Shown here: one piece after another, positions 46,294-55,382 of the stretch | Numbering within the stretch: position 1 is the first letter of the stretch | How the letters are laid out: each line of letters starts with the position of its first letter | From: Streptomyces sp. NBC_00490 | Lineage (GTDB): Bacteria; Actinomycetota; Actinomycetes; Streptomycetales; Streptomycetaceae | NCBI RefSeq assembly: GCF_036013645.1 | Contig: NZ_CP107869.1 | Location: 7,874,001 to 7,938,000 of the forward strand | DNA: 64,000 nt | Direction of reading: 5' to 3' | Made by a program: the position numbers and the translations under genes | Notes under the pieces: generated by a model | Database searches by the model: none | What the model was told of the DNA's origin: nothing | What the model saw: only the letters and a program-made list of their open reading frames with translations

Positions 46294-46686
46294 ATGAGCA
46301 CCAGCACCACCGCCTCGGTGTCCACGCACATCCTGGACACCAGCCTCGGCCGCCCCGCGCAGGGTGTCGCCATCCAGCTCTCGGCCCGCGCGGGCCGGGA
46401 CGCCCGGTGGCAGCCGCTCGGCGGTTCGGCGACCGACGCGGACGGGCGGTGCAAGGACCTCCCGGCCCTGCCGGAGGGGACCACCCACGTACGGCTCGAC
46501 TTCGCCGTCGAGGCGTACTTCGAAAAGAAGCAAGCCGATGCGCAGCAGGACGCCCCCGCGAGTCGGGACAGCGGTGCCGTGTTCTTCCCCGAGGTGGCGA
46601 TCACCTTCGCCGTCGAGCCCGGGGAGCACTACCACGTACCGCTGCTGCTCAACCCGTTCGGCTACTCCGTTTACCGAGGGAGCTAG
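46294..46686 (+). CDS. uraH: 5-hydroxyisourate hydrolase (transthyretin-like)
   Basis: 130 residues. VSTHILDTSLGRPA has the N-terminal catalytic His, an Arg follows in the central strands, GEHYHVPLLLNPFGYSVYRGS is the diagnostic C-terminus. YRGS distinguishes hydrolases from transthyretin. It hydrolyses 5-hydroxyisourate to OHCU. ATG 46294 lies 6 bp after uraD. The Lys/Gln/Ala-rich loop AYFEKKQADAQQDAPASRDSG is a little longer than usual and falls near the tetramer surface. Confidence 0.94.
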   Translation: MSTSTTASVSTHILDTSLGRPAQGVAIQLSARAGRDARWQPLGGSATDADGRCKDLPALPEGTTHVRLDFAVEAYFEKKQADAQQDAPASRDSGAVFFPEVAITFAVEPGEHYHVPLLLNPFGYSVYRGS

Positions 46687-46690
46687 CTAA

Positions 46691-47614
46691 ATGCCCACGA
46701 TCCTGGGACAGAACCAGTACGGCAAGGCCGAGAACCGAGTCGTAAAGATCACGCGGGACGGCGCCACCCACCACATCAAGGACCTCAACGTCTCGGTCGC
46801 GCTCTCCGGCGACATGGACGAGGTCCACTACTCCGGCTCGAACGCCAACGTCCTGCCGACCGACACCACCAAGAACACGGTGTACGCGTTCGCCAAGGAG
46901 CACGGCATCGAGTCCGCCGAGCAGTTCGGCATCCACCTCGCGCGGCACTTCGTGACCTCGCAGGAACCGATCAAGGTCGCACGGATCCGCATCGAGGAGT
47001 ACGCGTGGGAGCGGATCGCCGCCTCCGACGCCAACTCGCAGTTCATCGGCGCGGACGAGGTCAAGCACTCCTTCGTCCGCAAGAACCAGGAGACCCGGGT
47101 CACGCAGATCACCTACGACGGTGAGAAGTGGGAGGTCGTCTCCGGCCTCAAGGACCTGGTGGTGATGAACTCGACCAACTCCGAATTCTGGGGCTACGTC
47201 AAGGACAAGTACACGACCCTGCCCGAGGCGTACGACCGCATCCTGGCCACCCAGGTCTCCGCCCGCTGGCGCTTCAACTGGACCGACGACGAGCAGCGGA
47301 TGCCCAACTGGGAGAAGTCCTACGAGCAGGTGCGCAAGCACATGCTCCAGGCCTTCGCCGAGACCTACTCGCTCTCGCTCCAGCAGACCCTCTACCAAAT
47401 GGGTTCGCGGATCATCAACAACCGCAGCGAGATCGACGAGGTGCGCTTCTCGCTCCCGAACAAGCACCACTTCCTGGTGGACCTGGAGCCGTTCGGGCTC
47501 AAGAACGACAACGAGGTGTACTTCGCCGCCGACCGGCCCTACGGCCTGATCGAGGCGACCGTCCTGCGGGACGGCTGTGAGCCGAAGATCCCGGTGGACC
47601 TCACCAACCTCTGA
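46691..47614 (+). CDS. pucL: Urate oxidase (uricase)
   Basis: 307 residues, cofactor-free tunnel-fold enzyme. NVLPTDTTKNTVYAFAKEHGI carries the catalytic Lys/Thr relay, and QQTLYQMGSRIINNRSEIDEVRFSLPNKHHFLVDL holds the Gln/Asn urate contacts and closes the pattern. Urate plus O2 and water gives 5-hydroxyisourate and H2O2. The peroxide explains the shared regulation with catalase inferred above. Starts 4 bp after the hydrolase. A hairpin follows the stop. Confidence 0.96.
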   Translation: MPTILGQNQYGKAENRVVKITRDGATHHIKDLNVSVALSGDMDEVHYSGSNANVLPTDTTKNTVYAFAKEHGIESAEQFGIHLARHFVTSQEPIKVARIRIEEYAWERIAASDANSQFIGADEVKHSFVRKNQETRVTQITYDGEKWEVVSGLKDLVVMNSTNSEFWGYVKDKYTTLPEAYDRILATQVSARWRFNWTDDEQRMPNWEKSYEQVRKHMLQAFAETYSLSLQQTLYQMGSRIINNRSEIDEVRFSLPNKHHFLVDLEPFGLKNDNEVYFAADRPYGLIEATVLRDGCEPKIPVDLTNL

Positions 47615-47634
47615 TCAACTCCATCTGCGGCACC

Positions 47635-47658
47635 CGCGGCCCGCCTGGGCGGGCCGCG
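47635..47658 (+). terminator. Hairpin after uricase
   Basis: Perfect 11-bp stem CGCGGCCCGCC-TG-GGCGGGCCGCG, 20 bp after the uricase stop; may end or attenuate transcription before the deaminase gene. Confidence 0.7.
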
Positions 47659-47714
47659 GCACTCAAATCCCGGGGTCCTGCCGTGCCCACTCCACACCGC
47701 GCAAAGGACGAACC

Positions 47715-49091
47715 ATGGCAGCAGCCCAGCGCATCGTCATCGAGAACTGTTCGATCGCGACCGTCGACGCCGACGACACGGAATACGCGAGCGGTCACGT
47801 CGTCATCGCCGGCAACCGCATCGAGGCGCTCGGCGCGGGCAGGGCACCCGAGGGCCTGGAGAACGTCGTCCGCAGGATCGACGCCACCGGCCACCTGGTG
47901 ACCCCCGGTCTGGTCAACACCCACCACCACTTCTACCAGTGGATCACCCGGGGCCTGGCCACCGACCACAACCTCTTCAACTGGCTCGTCGCGCTGTACC
48001 CGACCTGGGCGCGCATCGACGAGCCGATGGTCCGGGCCGCTGCCCAGGGCTCCCTCGCGATGATGGCCCGCGGCGGCGTCACCACCGCCATGGACCACCA
48101 CTACGTCTTCCCGGAGGACTCCGGCGACCTGTCCGGCGCGATCATCGGCGCAGCGCGTGAGATGGGCGTCCGCTTCACCCTCGCCCGCGGCTCCATGGAC
48201 CGCAGCGAGAAGGACGGCGGCCTGCCCCCGGACTTCGCCGTCGAGACCCTCGACGGTGCCCTCGCCGCGACCGAGGCGACCGTGAAGGAGCACCACGACT
48301 CCTCCTTCGACGCCATGACCCAGGTCGCCGTGGCCCCCTGCTCGCCGTTCTCCGTCTCCACCGAACTCCTGCGCGAGGGCGCCGAGTTGGCACGCCGTCT
48401 CGGGGTGCGTCTGCACACCCACGGTTCGGAGACCGTCGAGGAGGAGCAGTTCTGCAAGGAATTGTTCGGCATGGGTCCCACCGACTACTTCGAGTCCACC
48501 GGCTGGCTCGGCGAGGACGTGTGGATGGCGCACTGCGTCCACATGAACGACTCCGACATCGCCGCGTTCGCCCGGACGAAGACGGGAGTGGCCCACTGCC
48601 CCTCGTCCAACGCCCGGCTGGCCGCCGGTATCGCACGGGTCCCGGACATGCTGAAGGCCGGCGTCCCGGTCGGCCTCGGTGTCGACGGCACCGCCTCCAA
48701 CGAGTCGGGCGAACTGCACACCGAACTGCGCAACGCGCTGCTCATCAACCGCCTCGGAGCCCACCGCGAGGCCGCCCTGAACGCCCGCCAGGCCCTGCGC
48801 CTGGGCACGTTCGGCGGCGCCCAGGTCCTGGGCCGCGCGAGCCAGACAGGTTCCCTGGAGCCGGGCAAGCTCGCCGACCTGGTGCTGTGGAAGCTGGACA
48901 CCCTCGCCCACGCCTCCATCGCCGACCCGGTCACGGCACTGGTCTTCGGCGCGGCCGCCCCGGTCACGGCCTCCTTCGTCAACGGCCGCCAGATCGTCGA
49001 GAACAACCGTCTGCTGCACGTCGACGAGGACGCGATCGCGCGCTCCACGCGGGAGCAGGCACAGCGCCTGGCGAAGATCGCCGGTCACTGA
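47715..49091 (+). CDS. 8-oxoguanine deaminase / guanine deaminase-like amidohydrolase
   Basis: 458 residues, amidohydrolase-superfamily TIM barrel. Metal ligands are in NTHHHFYQWITRG (first HxH), HTHGSETVEEEQF, WMAHCVHMNDSD and LGVDGTASNESG. This architecture matches the 8-oxoguanine deaminase group, often annotated atrazine chlorohydrolase-like, which makes urate from 8-oxoguanine. That would feed uricase directly. AAAGGACG precedes the ATG. Same direction as the uricase operon, 100 bp later. Guanine or isocytosine-type deamination cannot be excluded. Confidence 0.85.
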   Translation: MAAAQRIVIENCSIATVDADDTEYASGHVVIAGNRIEALGAGRAPEGLENVVRRIDATGHLVTPGLVNTHHHFYQWITRGLATDHNLFNWLVALYPTWARIDEPMVRAAAQGSLAMMARGGVTTAMDHHYVFPEDSGDLSGAIIGAAREMGVRFTLARGSMDRSEKDGGLPPDFAVETLDGALAATEATVKEHHDSSFDAMTQVAVAPCSPFSVSTELLREGAELARRLGVRLHTHGSETVEEEQFCKELFGMGPTDYFESTGWLGEDVWMAHCVHMNDSDIAAFARTKTGVAHCPSSNARLAAGIARVPDMLKAGVPVGLGVDGTASNESGELHTELRNALLINRLGAHREAALNARQALRLGTFGGAQVLGRASQTGSLEPGKLADLVLWKLDTLAHASIADPVTALVFGAAAPVTASFVNGRQIVENNRLLHVDEDAIARSTREQAQRLAKIAGH

Positions 49092-49149
49092 ACACCGTAG
49101 TGAAGTACGGCACCTGACTCCGGCCGGGAGGGACGGCTCCTGGCCGGCA

Positions 49150-49176
49150 GCCGTGAACCCGAGCGGGGTTCACGGC
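49150..49176 (+). terminator. Stem-loop after the deaminase gene
   Basis: Perfect 11-bp arms GCCGTGAACCC (49150-49160) and complement (49166-49176), 58 bp after the deaminase stop. Confidence 0.7.
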
Positions 49177-49286
49177 GGCCGTGTCCGGGGCGTGCGCCAC
49201 ACGCGCGCGCCCCGGAACGGTCTCCGCACCTCTCGCACGGCCCCGTCCTCCGGTCCCGCACGACCGCGCACCACCTCCAAGAAACC

Positions 49287-49313
49287 CACGTCAGAGCCGA
49301 CGTGTTAGCTGAC
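49287..49313. promoter_or_regulatory. Palindromes just upstream of the permease
   Basis: CACGTC-AGAGCC-GACGTG (49287-49304) overlaps GTTAGCTGAC (49304-49313), the latter nearly the palindrome found upstream of uraD. GGAGG at 49317-49321 is the ribosome binding site of the GTG at 49328. Confidence 0.5.
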
Positions 49314-49327
49314 CCGGAGGAACCGCA

Positions 49328-50695
49328 GTGACCGCTCACCCCGTCGACGAAAAGCTCCCCGCACTCAAAATGGCCACCACGGGCCTCCAACACGTGGCCG
49401 CCATGTACGCGGGAGTCGTCGCCCCGCCCCTGATCGTCGGCGCGGCCATCGGCCTGTCCGGCACCGAACTCACCTTCCTGACCGGCGCCTGTCTGTTCAC
49501 CGCCGGCCTAGCCACGTTCCTCCAGACCCTCGGGATCTGGAAGATCGGCGCCCGCCTGCCCTTCGTCAACGGGGTCACCTTCGCCGGCGTCGCCCCGATG
49601 ACCGCGATCGTCGCGTCCACCGACGACAAGTCCGACGCCCTGCCGGTCATCTTCGGCGCGGTCATCGTCGCCGGTGTGCTGGGCTTCATAGCGGCCCCCT
49701 TCTTCAGCAAGGCGGTCCGGTTCTTCCCGCCGGTTGTCACGGGAACGGTCATCACGCTCATCGGCGTGTCCCTGCTGCCGGTCGCCTTCGGCTGGGCGCA
49801 GGGGCCCGACCCCGCCGCTGACGACTACGGTTCGACGACCTATCTGGGCCTGGCGGGCGCGACGCTGGTGATCGTGCTCCTTCTGCGCCGCTTCACCCGC
49901 GGGTTCGTCAAGCAGATCGCCGTCCTGCTCGGCCTGGTGATCGGCACCCTGGTCGCGATCCCCTTCGGGGTCACCGACTTCGGCCCGGTCGCGGACGCGG
50001 ACGTGGTCGGCTTCCCGACGCCGTTCCACTTCGGCGCCCCGCAGTTCCAGATCGCCGCGATCGTGTCGATGATCGTGGTGATGGTGGTCTCGATGACCGA
50101 ATCGACCGCCGACATGCTGGCGTTGGGCGAGATCGTGGACCGCCCGGCCGACGAGAAGACCATCGCGGCGGGCCTGCGCGCCGACACCCTCGGCTCGGCG
50201 ATCAGCCCGCTCTTCAACGGCTTCATGTGCAGCGCCTTCGCCCAGAACATCGGCCTGGTCGCGATGACGAAGATCCGCAGCCGGTACGTCGTCGCCACCG
50301 GCGGTGCCTTCCTGGTGCTGATGGGCCTGTGCCCGATGGCCGCCTCGCTCATCGCCGTCGTACCCCGTCCGGTGCTCGGCGGCGCGGGCGTGGTGCTGTT
50401 CGGCTCGGTCGCGGCGAGCGGCATCCAGACCCTGGTCCGGGCCGGTCTGGACAAGGACAACAACGTCCTGATCGTGGCCGTCTCACTGGCCGTCGGGATC
50501 ATCCCGATCACGGCGCCGGAGTTCTACCACGCGTTCCCCGAGACGGCGAAGATCGTCCTCGACTCGGGGATCTCGACGGGCTGTGTGGCCGCGGTGGTGC
50601 TCAACCTGGTCTTCAACCACCTCGGCAGGCAGCGCGACGCGCAGGACGTCACGCACCCGATGGAAGCTGGGGAGGAGATCGCGGCGGCGCACTGA
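49328..50695 (+). CDS. Xanthine/uracil-type NCS2 permease
   Basis: 455 residues with 12-14 membrane segments. The NAT signature QNIGLVAMTK near residue 305 matches [QEP]Nx-G-x4-T-[RKG] of the xanthine/urate branch, and MTESTADMLALGEI is the TM8 carboxylate motif. It imports xanthine, urate or uracil by proton symport; the context favours xanthine or urate. It differs in family branch from the AzgA-type permease at 7994. GTG start with GGAGG six bases upstream. Confidence 0.9.
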   Translation: MTAHPVDEKLPALKMATTGLQHVAAMYAGVVAPPLIVGAAIGLSGTELTFLTGACLFTAGLATFLQTLGIWKIGARLPFVNGVTFAGVAPMTAIVASTDDKSDALPVIFGAVIVAGVLGFIAAPFFSKAVRFFPPVVTGTVITLIGVSLLPVAFGWAQGPDPAADDYGSTTYLGLAGATLVIVLLLRRFTRGFVKQIAVLLGLVIGTLVAIPFGVTDFGPVADADVVGFPTPFHFGAPQFQIAAIVSMIVVMVVSMTESTADMLALGEIVDRPADEKTIAAGLRADTLGSAISPLFNGFMCSAFAQNIGLVAMTKIRSRYVVATGGAFLVLMGLCPMAASLIAVVPRPVLGGAGVVLFGSVAASGIQTLVRAGLDKDNNVLIVAVSLAVGIIPITAPEFYHAFPETAKIVLDSGISTGCVAAVVLNLVFNHLGRQRDAQDVTHPMEAGEEIAAAH

Positions 50696-50791
50696 GCCGA
50701 TCGCGCAACTGTCCCCGCACACCTTCCACTTGAGTGGTGTGTCCAGGTCGAGATCGCCCTTGCGGAGAAAGACCCGCCGGGCGGTCTCGGC

Positions 50792-51592
50792 CTACGGCTT
50801 CAGGGGCCGCGGGTTCGCCTGGCACGGGGTGGCCGCGGGGAGCCGGCCGGTGAAGTACGAGCGGGGCGGGACGCCCATCAGGTCGCGGAAGTCGGACGTC
50901 ATGTGCGACTGGTCGTAGTAGCCCGTGGCGGTGGCGAGTTCGGCCCAGGGAGCTGTCGTGGCGTGGGTGAGGACCGCGTGCACGCGGTTGATACGGGCGT
51001 AGTGCTTGGGGGACAGGCCCACACCCTCCGCGAAGAGGTTGCGCAACTGGCGTTCGCTGACGGCCAGTTCGCGGGCCACCTGGCTGACCTGCCCGGGGGC
51101 GCGGCCGATCCGCACCGACATGGCGTCGACCCCGGCCCGCACCAGCTCGGCGCGGTCGGACGTCCTGGTGAGCCGGTCCGGCAGCACGTCCGCCAGATGC
51201 GCCGCCGTCTGCTCGGGGGCCAGCCATCGCAGGTCACGGCCGAGTTCGCGTGCCGTGCCGGCCGGCAGTTCGTCCAGCGTGACGACCTTCCCCACCAGTT
51301 CGACCGCCGGAACGCCCAGCAGGGGGTGGGCCGTTCCGGGAGCGAGGCGCATCTCCAGGCAGGAGGCCAGGGCCTTGCCTTCGTGGTAGGAGGCCCGGAC
51401 CCGAGGACCGACGGCGATGACGTCACGGTGCCCGGTCACTGCCACGCGTACGACGATCTTCGTGCCGACGTCCGGGAGATGGACGAACGACTCCTCGGGC
51501 GGGCCGAGGGCGGCCACGGTGCTGATCCCGGTGATCCAGGGACGCAGGGCCTCGGGCAGCGAAAGGGCCTGCTCTGCACGGGAGTTCGTCAC
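50792..51592 (-). CDS. AraC family transcriptional regulator
   Basis: 266 residues. The N-terminal sensor domain has PEESFVHLPDVGTKIVVRV. The C-terminal double helix-turn-helix (VSQVARELAVSERQLRNLFAEGVGLSPKHYARINRVHAVL, then ATGYYDQSHMTSDFRDLMGVPPRSYF) is the AraC DNA-binding signature. GTG 51592 is chosen because the longer frame would overlap the divergent NmrA-like gene and leave no promoter; its ribosome binding site is poor. Divergent from the NmrA-like oxidoreductase 94 bp away, the likely target. Confidence 0.82.
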   Translation of the reverse strand: MTNSRAEQALSLPEALRPWITGISTVAALGPPEESFVHLPDVGTKIVVRVAVTGHRDVIAVGPRVRASYHEGKALASCLEMRLAPGTAHPLLGVPAVELVGKVVTLDELPAGTARELGRDLRWLAPEQTAAHLADVLPDRLTRTSDRAELVRAGVDAMSVRIGRAPGQVSQVARELAVSERQLRNLFAEGVGLSPKHYARINRVHAVLTHATTAPWAELATATGYYDQSHMTSDFRDLMGVPPRSYFTGRLPAATPCQANPRPLKP

Positions 51593-51686
51593 CTCTTCAC
51601 CGTAGACGAGCGCACGGCGCGCGGGGCGGGCGAACCGTGCCGGAATTTCCAAGAGCCTGGGCGCCTGTCCGGCGCACGGTGGGGAC

Positions 51687-52541
51687 ATGATCCTCGTTAC
51701 CGGTGCCACGGGCACCATCGGAAGTGAACTCGTACGACAGCTCGCGGCGCGCGGCGAGAAGGTCCGCGCCCTGACCCGCGACCCGGCGAAGGCCCAGGTG
51801 CCGCCGGGGGTGGAGGTGGTGCGCGGGGACTACCTCGACCCCGGCTCCCTGGAGGGCGCGACGGCGGGGGTGACGGCCGCGTTCCTGCTGGGCGCCCCCG
51901 GTCCGGGCTCGCGGCACGACCAGGCGCTGGTGGCGGCCGCGGCCGCGGCGGGCGTCCACCGGCTGGTGAAGCTCTCCGCGATCGGGACGGGTGATCCCGA
52001 GGTCGGTCCGTCCGGCGAGTGGCATGTGCCCGGGGAGCAGGCGGTGCGGGACAGCGGCGCCGAGTGGACGATCCTGCGCCCCTCGTCCTTCGCCTCCAAC
52101 ACGCTGAGCTGGGCGCAGGCCGTCGGGCGGGGCGAGCCGGTGCCGAACATGACCGGTGACGGACTGTCCGGGGTGATCGATCCGCGAGATGTGTCCGAGG
52201 TCGCGGCCCGGGTCCTCGCCGACGGCGGGCACGCGGGGCGGACGTACACCCTGACCGGACCCGAGGCGATCAGCGTCCCCGAGCAGGCCGCGGTACTCGC
52301 CTCGGTCCTCGGCCGGCCGGTCGCGACCCGGGATCTCTCGCCGGAGGAGACCCGCGACCACCTGCTCACCGCGTGGGGCTTCGACGAGGCGCAGGCGGCG
52401 GGCGTCCTGGCGGGTACGGCCTTCGTGCGCCGGGGCGGCAACGCGGTCGTCACGGACGATGTGCCGGAGGTGCTGGGCCGGTCGGCCCGGACGTACCGGG
52501 AGTGGGCGGAGGACCACCGGCAGGCGTTCACAGCGGGGTGA
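51687..52541 (+). CDS. NmrA/SDR-type NAD(P)H-binding protein
   Basis: 284 residues, atypical short-chain dehydrogenase with the Rossmann motif MILVTGATGTIGSELVRQLAARGEKVRAL (GxxGxxG). The Tyr-x3-Lys catalytic pair of classical SDRs is absent; LRPSSFASNTLSWAQ and DPRDVSEVAARVL fit the NmrA/azoreductase-like or quinone-reductase-type group. It may act as an NAD(P)H sensor or reduce quinone-like substrates. Divergent AraC regulator. Confidence 0.85.
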   Translation: MILVTGATGTIGSELVRQLAARGEKVRALTRDPAKAQVPPGVEVVRGDYLDPGSLEGATAGVTAAFLLGAPGPGSRHDQALVAAAAAAGVHRLVKLSAIGTGDPEVGPSGEWHVPGEQAVRDSGAEWTILRPSSFASNTLSWAQAVGRGEPVPNMTGDGLSGVIDPRDVSEVAARVLADGGHAGRTYTLTGPEAISVPEQAAVLASVLGRPVATRDLSPEETRDHLLTAWGFDEAQAAGVLAGTAFVRRGGNAVVTDDVPEVLGRSARTYREWAEDHRQAFTAG

Positions 52542-52593
52542 CAGGGTGGCGCGGTGGCGGACAGCGGGCCCGCCACCGACCCCGGCTACGGAA

Positions 52594-52615
52594 CCGCGCC
52601 CCCTGAGGGGCGCGG
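52594..52615. terminator. Bidirectional hairpin between NmrA-like and MFS genes
   Basis: CCGCGCCCC-N4-GGGGCGCGG, perfect 9-bp stem between convergent genes. Confidence 0.7.
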
Positions 52616-52680
52616 GGCTGTATTCATGTGCGGCTACCGCCGCGTGGGCGCGATCAGCCCTTACCGGCCCGCAGGTTGGC

Positions 52681-54117
52681 TCACTTCCGTCCCGGCCGCA
52701 GTACTCCCGCCGCCAGCCCCAACGCCACCACCGCGATCCCGGTCCCGACCCCGAAGGCGAGCTGATACCCCTCGGCCGTCGCCGCGAGGCGCCCCGCACC
52801 GCCGTCGACCAGCCCCTCCGTCCGGCTCGCCGCCAGTACCGACAGCACCGCCAGTGCCAGCGAACCACCCACCACCTGGGTGGTGTTGAACAGTCCGGAC
52901 GCCAGCCCCGCGTCCTCCTCCCGCGCCCCCGACATGGCCAGCCCGGTCAGCGCGGGCATCGCCGCGGCGAACCCGGCGCCCAGCAGGAGCAGCGACGGGA
53001 GTACGTCGGTGACATAGCGGCCGTCGACGGGTGCGCGACTCAGCAGAGCCATGCCGGCGACGATGAGGACGAGCCCGGCGAGCAGCACCCGGTACGCGCC
53101 GAACCGCCCGATGGTCCGCGCCGACAGGCCGAGCATCAGCGCCCCGATCACGATCGGTGCCGGCAGGAACGCCGTACCCGTGGCCAACTCGCCGTAGCCC
53201 AGGACGCGTTGGAGATAGAGCGCGGCGATGAACTGGAAGCCGTACATGGTGGCGATCATCAGGATCTGCACGGCGTTCGCACCGCTCAGCACCCGGGAGC
53301 GGAACAGCCGCAGCCGCAGCAGCGGCCGGGCGGTCCGTGCCTGGCGGACGGTGAACGCCACGAAGAGCGCGACGGCGAGGGCGGCCAGCAGGAGCGTGAC
53401 GGTCAGTCCGCGGTCGCCGGCGCCGACGATGACGTAGACCGTGAGCATCAGGGCGCCCGTGACCAGCGTCGCGCCGGGATAGTCGGCGCCCCTGCCGAGT
53501 CCCTCCCCGCTGTCCGGGGCCAGGACACGGGACGCCGCCAGCAGGGCGACGATGCCGATGGGGAGGTTGATGAGGAAGATCCAGTGCCAGTTCAGGACCT
53601 CGGTCAGCGCCCCGCCCAGGAACGTGCCGAGGGAAGCGCCCCCGGCGCCGACCGCGCTGAACACCGCGATGGCACGGGCCTGTTCGCGCGGGTCGGGGAA
53701 CAGGGCGACCAGCATGCCGAGGACCACGGCCGAGGTCATCGCCCCGCCCACGCCCTGCAAGGCGCGGGCCGCGATCAGCACACCCTGGCCGGTCGCCACC
53801 CCGCACAGCACGGACGCCACGGTGAACACGGCGAGCCCCGCGGTGAACATCCGCTTGCGGCCCACGAGGTCGCCGAGCCGGCCGGCGAGCAGCAACAGCC
53901 CGCCGAAGGCGATGAGATAGGCGTTGACGACCCACGCCAGGCCCGAGGCCGAGAAGCCGAGGTCGCTCTGGATGGCCGGCATGGCGACCGTGACGATGTT
54001 GCCGTCCAGGACCGTCATCAGCGTCCCCGCGCACAGGACGGCAAGGGAGGCCCAGCGGGAGTACGTTCGCTGTGTTCGGTGCGGTGTCCGGCTACGGGAC
54101 TCGATGATGGCCGTCAT
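52681..54117 (-). CDS. MFS transporter, DHA2 (14-TMS) drug exporter type
   Basis: 478 residues with about 14 hydrophobic segments. Motif A GRLGDLVGRKRMF lies between TM2 and TM3, LDGNIVTVAMPAIQ at TM1 is the DHA2 (EmrB/QacA) motif, and PIGIVALLAASRVL follows motif C. It is probably a proton-driven multidrug exporter. ATG 54117 has GGAGG seven bases upstream; the longer frame is shadow. Divergent from an HxlR regulator 91 bp away, which likely represses it. Confidence 0.9.
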   Translation of the reverse strand: MTAIIESRSRTPHRTQRTYSRWASLAVLCAGTLMTVLDGNIVTVAMPAIQSDLGFSASGLAWVVNAYLIAFGGLLLLAGRLGDLVGRKRMFTAGLAVFTVASVLCGVATGQGVLIAARALQGVGGAMTSAVVLGMLVALFPDPREQARAIAVFSAVGAGGASLGTFLGGALTEVLNWHWIFLINLPIGIVALLAASRVLAPDSGEGLGRGADYPGATLVTGALMLTVYVIVGAGDRGLTVTLLLAALAVALFVAFTVRQARTARPLLRLRLFRSRVLSGANAVQILMIATMYGFQFIAALYLQRVLGYGELATGTAFLPAPIVIGALMLGLSARTIGRFGAYRVLLAGLVLIVAGMALLSRAPVDGRYVTDVLPSLLLLGAGFAAAMPALTGLAMSGAREEDAGLASGLFNTTQVVGGSLALAVLSVLAASRTEGLVDGGAGRLAATAEGYQLAFGVGTGIAVVALGLAAGVLRPGRK

Positions 54118-54208
54118 GGCGGCGTTGCCTCCGGTCTTCCTTGGTGCACGACTTGTAACGGGGTTCATCGTGGGTGACCATGGAGGCCGGTCGTAAGGAG
54201 GCAGTCCG

Positions 54209-54610
54209 ATGTCCCAGAGGAACACCGGTGTTACCGTCCAGGCAGTGAACGCGCACGCCTGCCCCGTCCGCGAAGTTCTTGACAGGGTCTCCGGCAAATG
54301 GAGCGTCCAGATCCTGGTGGCCGCCGCCCACGGACCCATCCGCTTCACCGAGTTGGAGCGCAGCATCGAGGGCATCAGCCGCCGCATGCTGACCCTGACG
54401 CTGCGCAACCTGGAGCGCGACGGACTCGTGACCCGTACCGTGTATCCGACGGTCCCGCCCAAAGTCGAGTACGAACTCACCACGGCGGCCAGGGAGTTGC
54501 ACGAGACCCTGCAGCGCCTGACCGACTGGGCCGAGCGCAACAGGGTCTACATCGCCGAGTCGAGGGCCGCCTACGACACCGAGCACCAGCCGGAGCTGGT
54601 CGACGTGTAG
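54209..54610 (+). CDS. HxlR family transcriptional regulator
   Basis: 133 residues. The winged-helix domain is ACPVREVLDRVSGKWSVQILVAAAHGPIRFTELERSIEGISRRMLTLTLRNLERDGLVTRTVYPTVPPKVEYELT. Cys18 sits at the position of the redox-active Cys in HypR/QorR-type members, so it may sense electrophiles or oxidation. TAAGGAGG precedes the ATG. Divergent from the MFS exporter, typical of drug-inducible efflux. Confidence 0.9.
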   Translation: MSQRNTGVTVQAVNAHACPVREVLDRVSGKWSVQILVAAAHGPIRFTELERSIEGISRRMLTLTLRNLERDGLVTRTVYPTVPPKVEYELTTAARELHETLQRLTDWAERNRVYIAESRAAYDTEHQPELVDV

Positions 54611-54679
54611 GCCTTCCTACGGTGTGGCCGGTGCCTCCGCCCCCGTGGGTCCGGGGCGGCCGCCGCTCCTCGCGGTGCC

Positions 54680-55312
54680 CTACACCCGGCGCGGGGAGGC
54701 CAGCAGGTACCGGGCTCTGGTCCGCGGCTCGGTGTACTCGCCGACCTGCCAGCCCGCCCCCTCTAGGGTGGCCGCGCAGGCCCTGAGCGCGCCGGCGTCC
54801 GGCTCGCGCACGGCGACGGCCTCGGGCTGCGGGGTCACCCGCACCCGGTATCCCTCGGTGCCTTCTCCGGTCGCCGGACGGTGCCCGGCCGCCTCCAGGG
54901 CGAGCGCGGCGGCCTGCACCAGATGGGTGCGCTCCCAGCCGCAGGGCCGGTCCGTGGCCCCGTCCGGGTTCGTCATCCGGCGCAGCTCCAACAGCCCCTG
55001 CCAGGCGCTGTGCACCTCCCGCACCCGTGCCGCACCGGCGGCCGGCGGATCCTCCTCGCCGCCGATGCGCGCGGCGAACACCCCGGCGGCCGAGGGCGCC
55101 TCGGGCTCGGGTGGGGGCGCCGTCGGTTCGGCCTCCCGGATCCGGTGTCCGGCCGGGGTCAGGAAGTGGTCGTGCGGCGGCCGGGGGTGCCGGAACGCGA
55201 GCCCGTGCTTCACCAGGGCCGCGAGCTGGGCCTCCGTACCTCTGAGCCGTCCGGTGACGGGATCGGCGCCGTCGATGACACGCCGCTGTGCGGCGGTCGG
55301 CGGTCGTGTCAC
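54680..55312 (-). CDS. Hypothetical protein, Streptomyces-type
   Basis: 210 residues from GTG 55312 (MTRPPTAAQRRVIDGADPVTGRLRG). The N-terminal part has a winged-helix-like feel (TEAQLAALVKHGLAFRHPRPPHDHFLTPAGHRIRE), the middle is Pro/Glu-rich linker, the C-terminal part (RACAATLEGAGWQVGEYTEPRTRARYLLAS) is a small alpha/beta module. No catalytic motif, signal peptide or known family recognised. Lies between an HxlR gene and a phosphatase gene, with which it shares strand but 70 bp separation. Confidence 0.6.
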   Translation of the reverse strand: MTRPPTAAQRRVIDGADPVTGRLRGTEAQLAALVKHGLAFRHPRPPHDHFLTPAGHRIREAEPTAPPPEPEAPSAAGVFAARIGGEEDPPAAGAARVREVHSAWQGLLELRRMTNPDGATDRPCGWERTHLVQAAALALEAAGHRPATGEGTEGYRVRVTPQPEAVAVREPDAGALRACAATLEGAGWQVGEYTEPRTRARYLLASPRRV

Positions 55313-55382
55313 GGCGTGCTCCTCCCCGTCGGCAGGCCGGTAGGACAGGCGGTCGCCGTGCGGCGATCAACCCACTCGAAGA

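Noticed and set aside
47601..49088. Long open frame antisense to the deaminase gene
   Set aside because: Composition (Gly/Val/Asp-rich without domains) is that of a complementary shadow; the plus-strand frame has clear amidohydrolase motifs.
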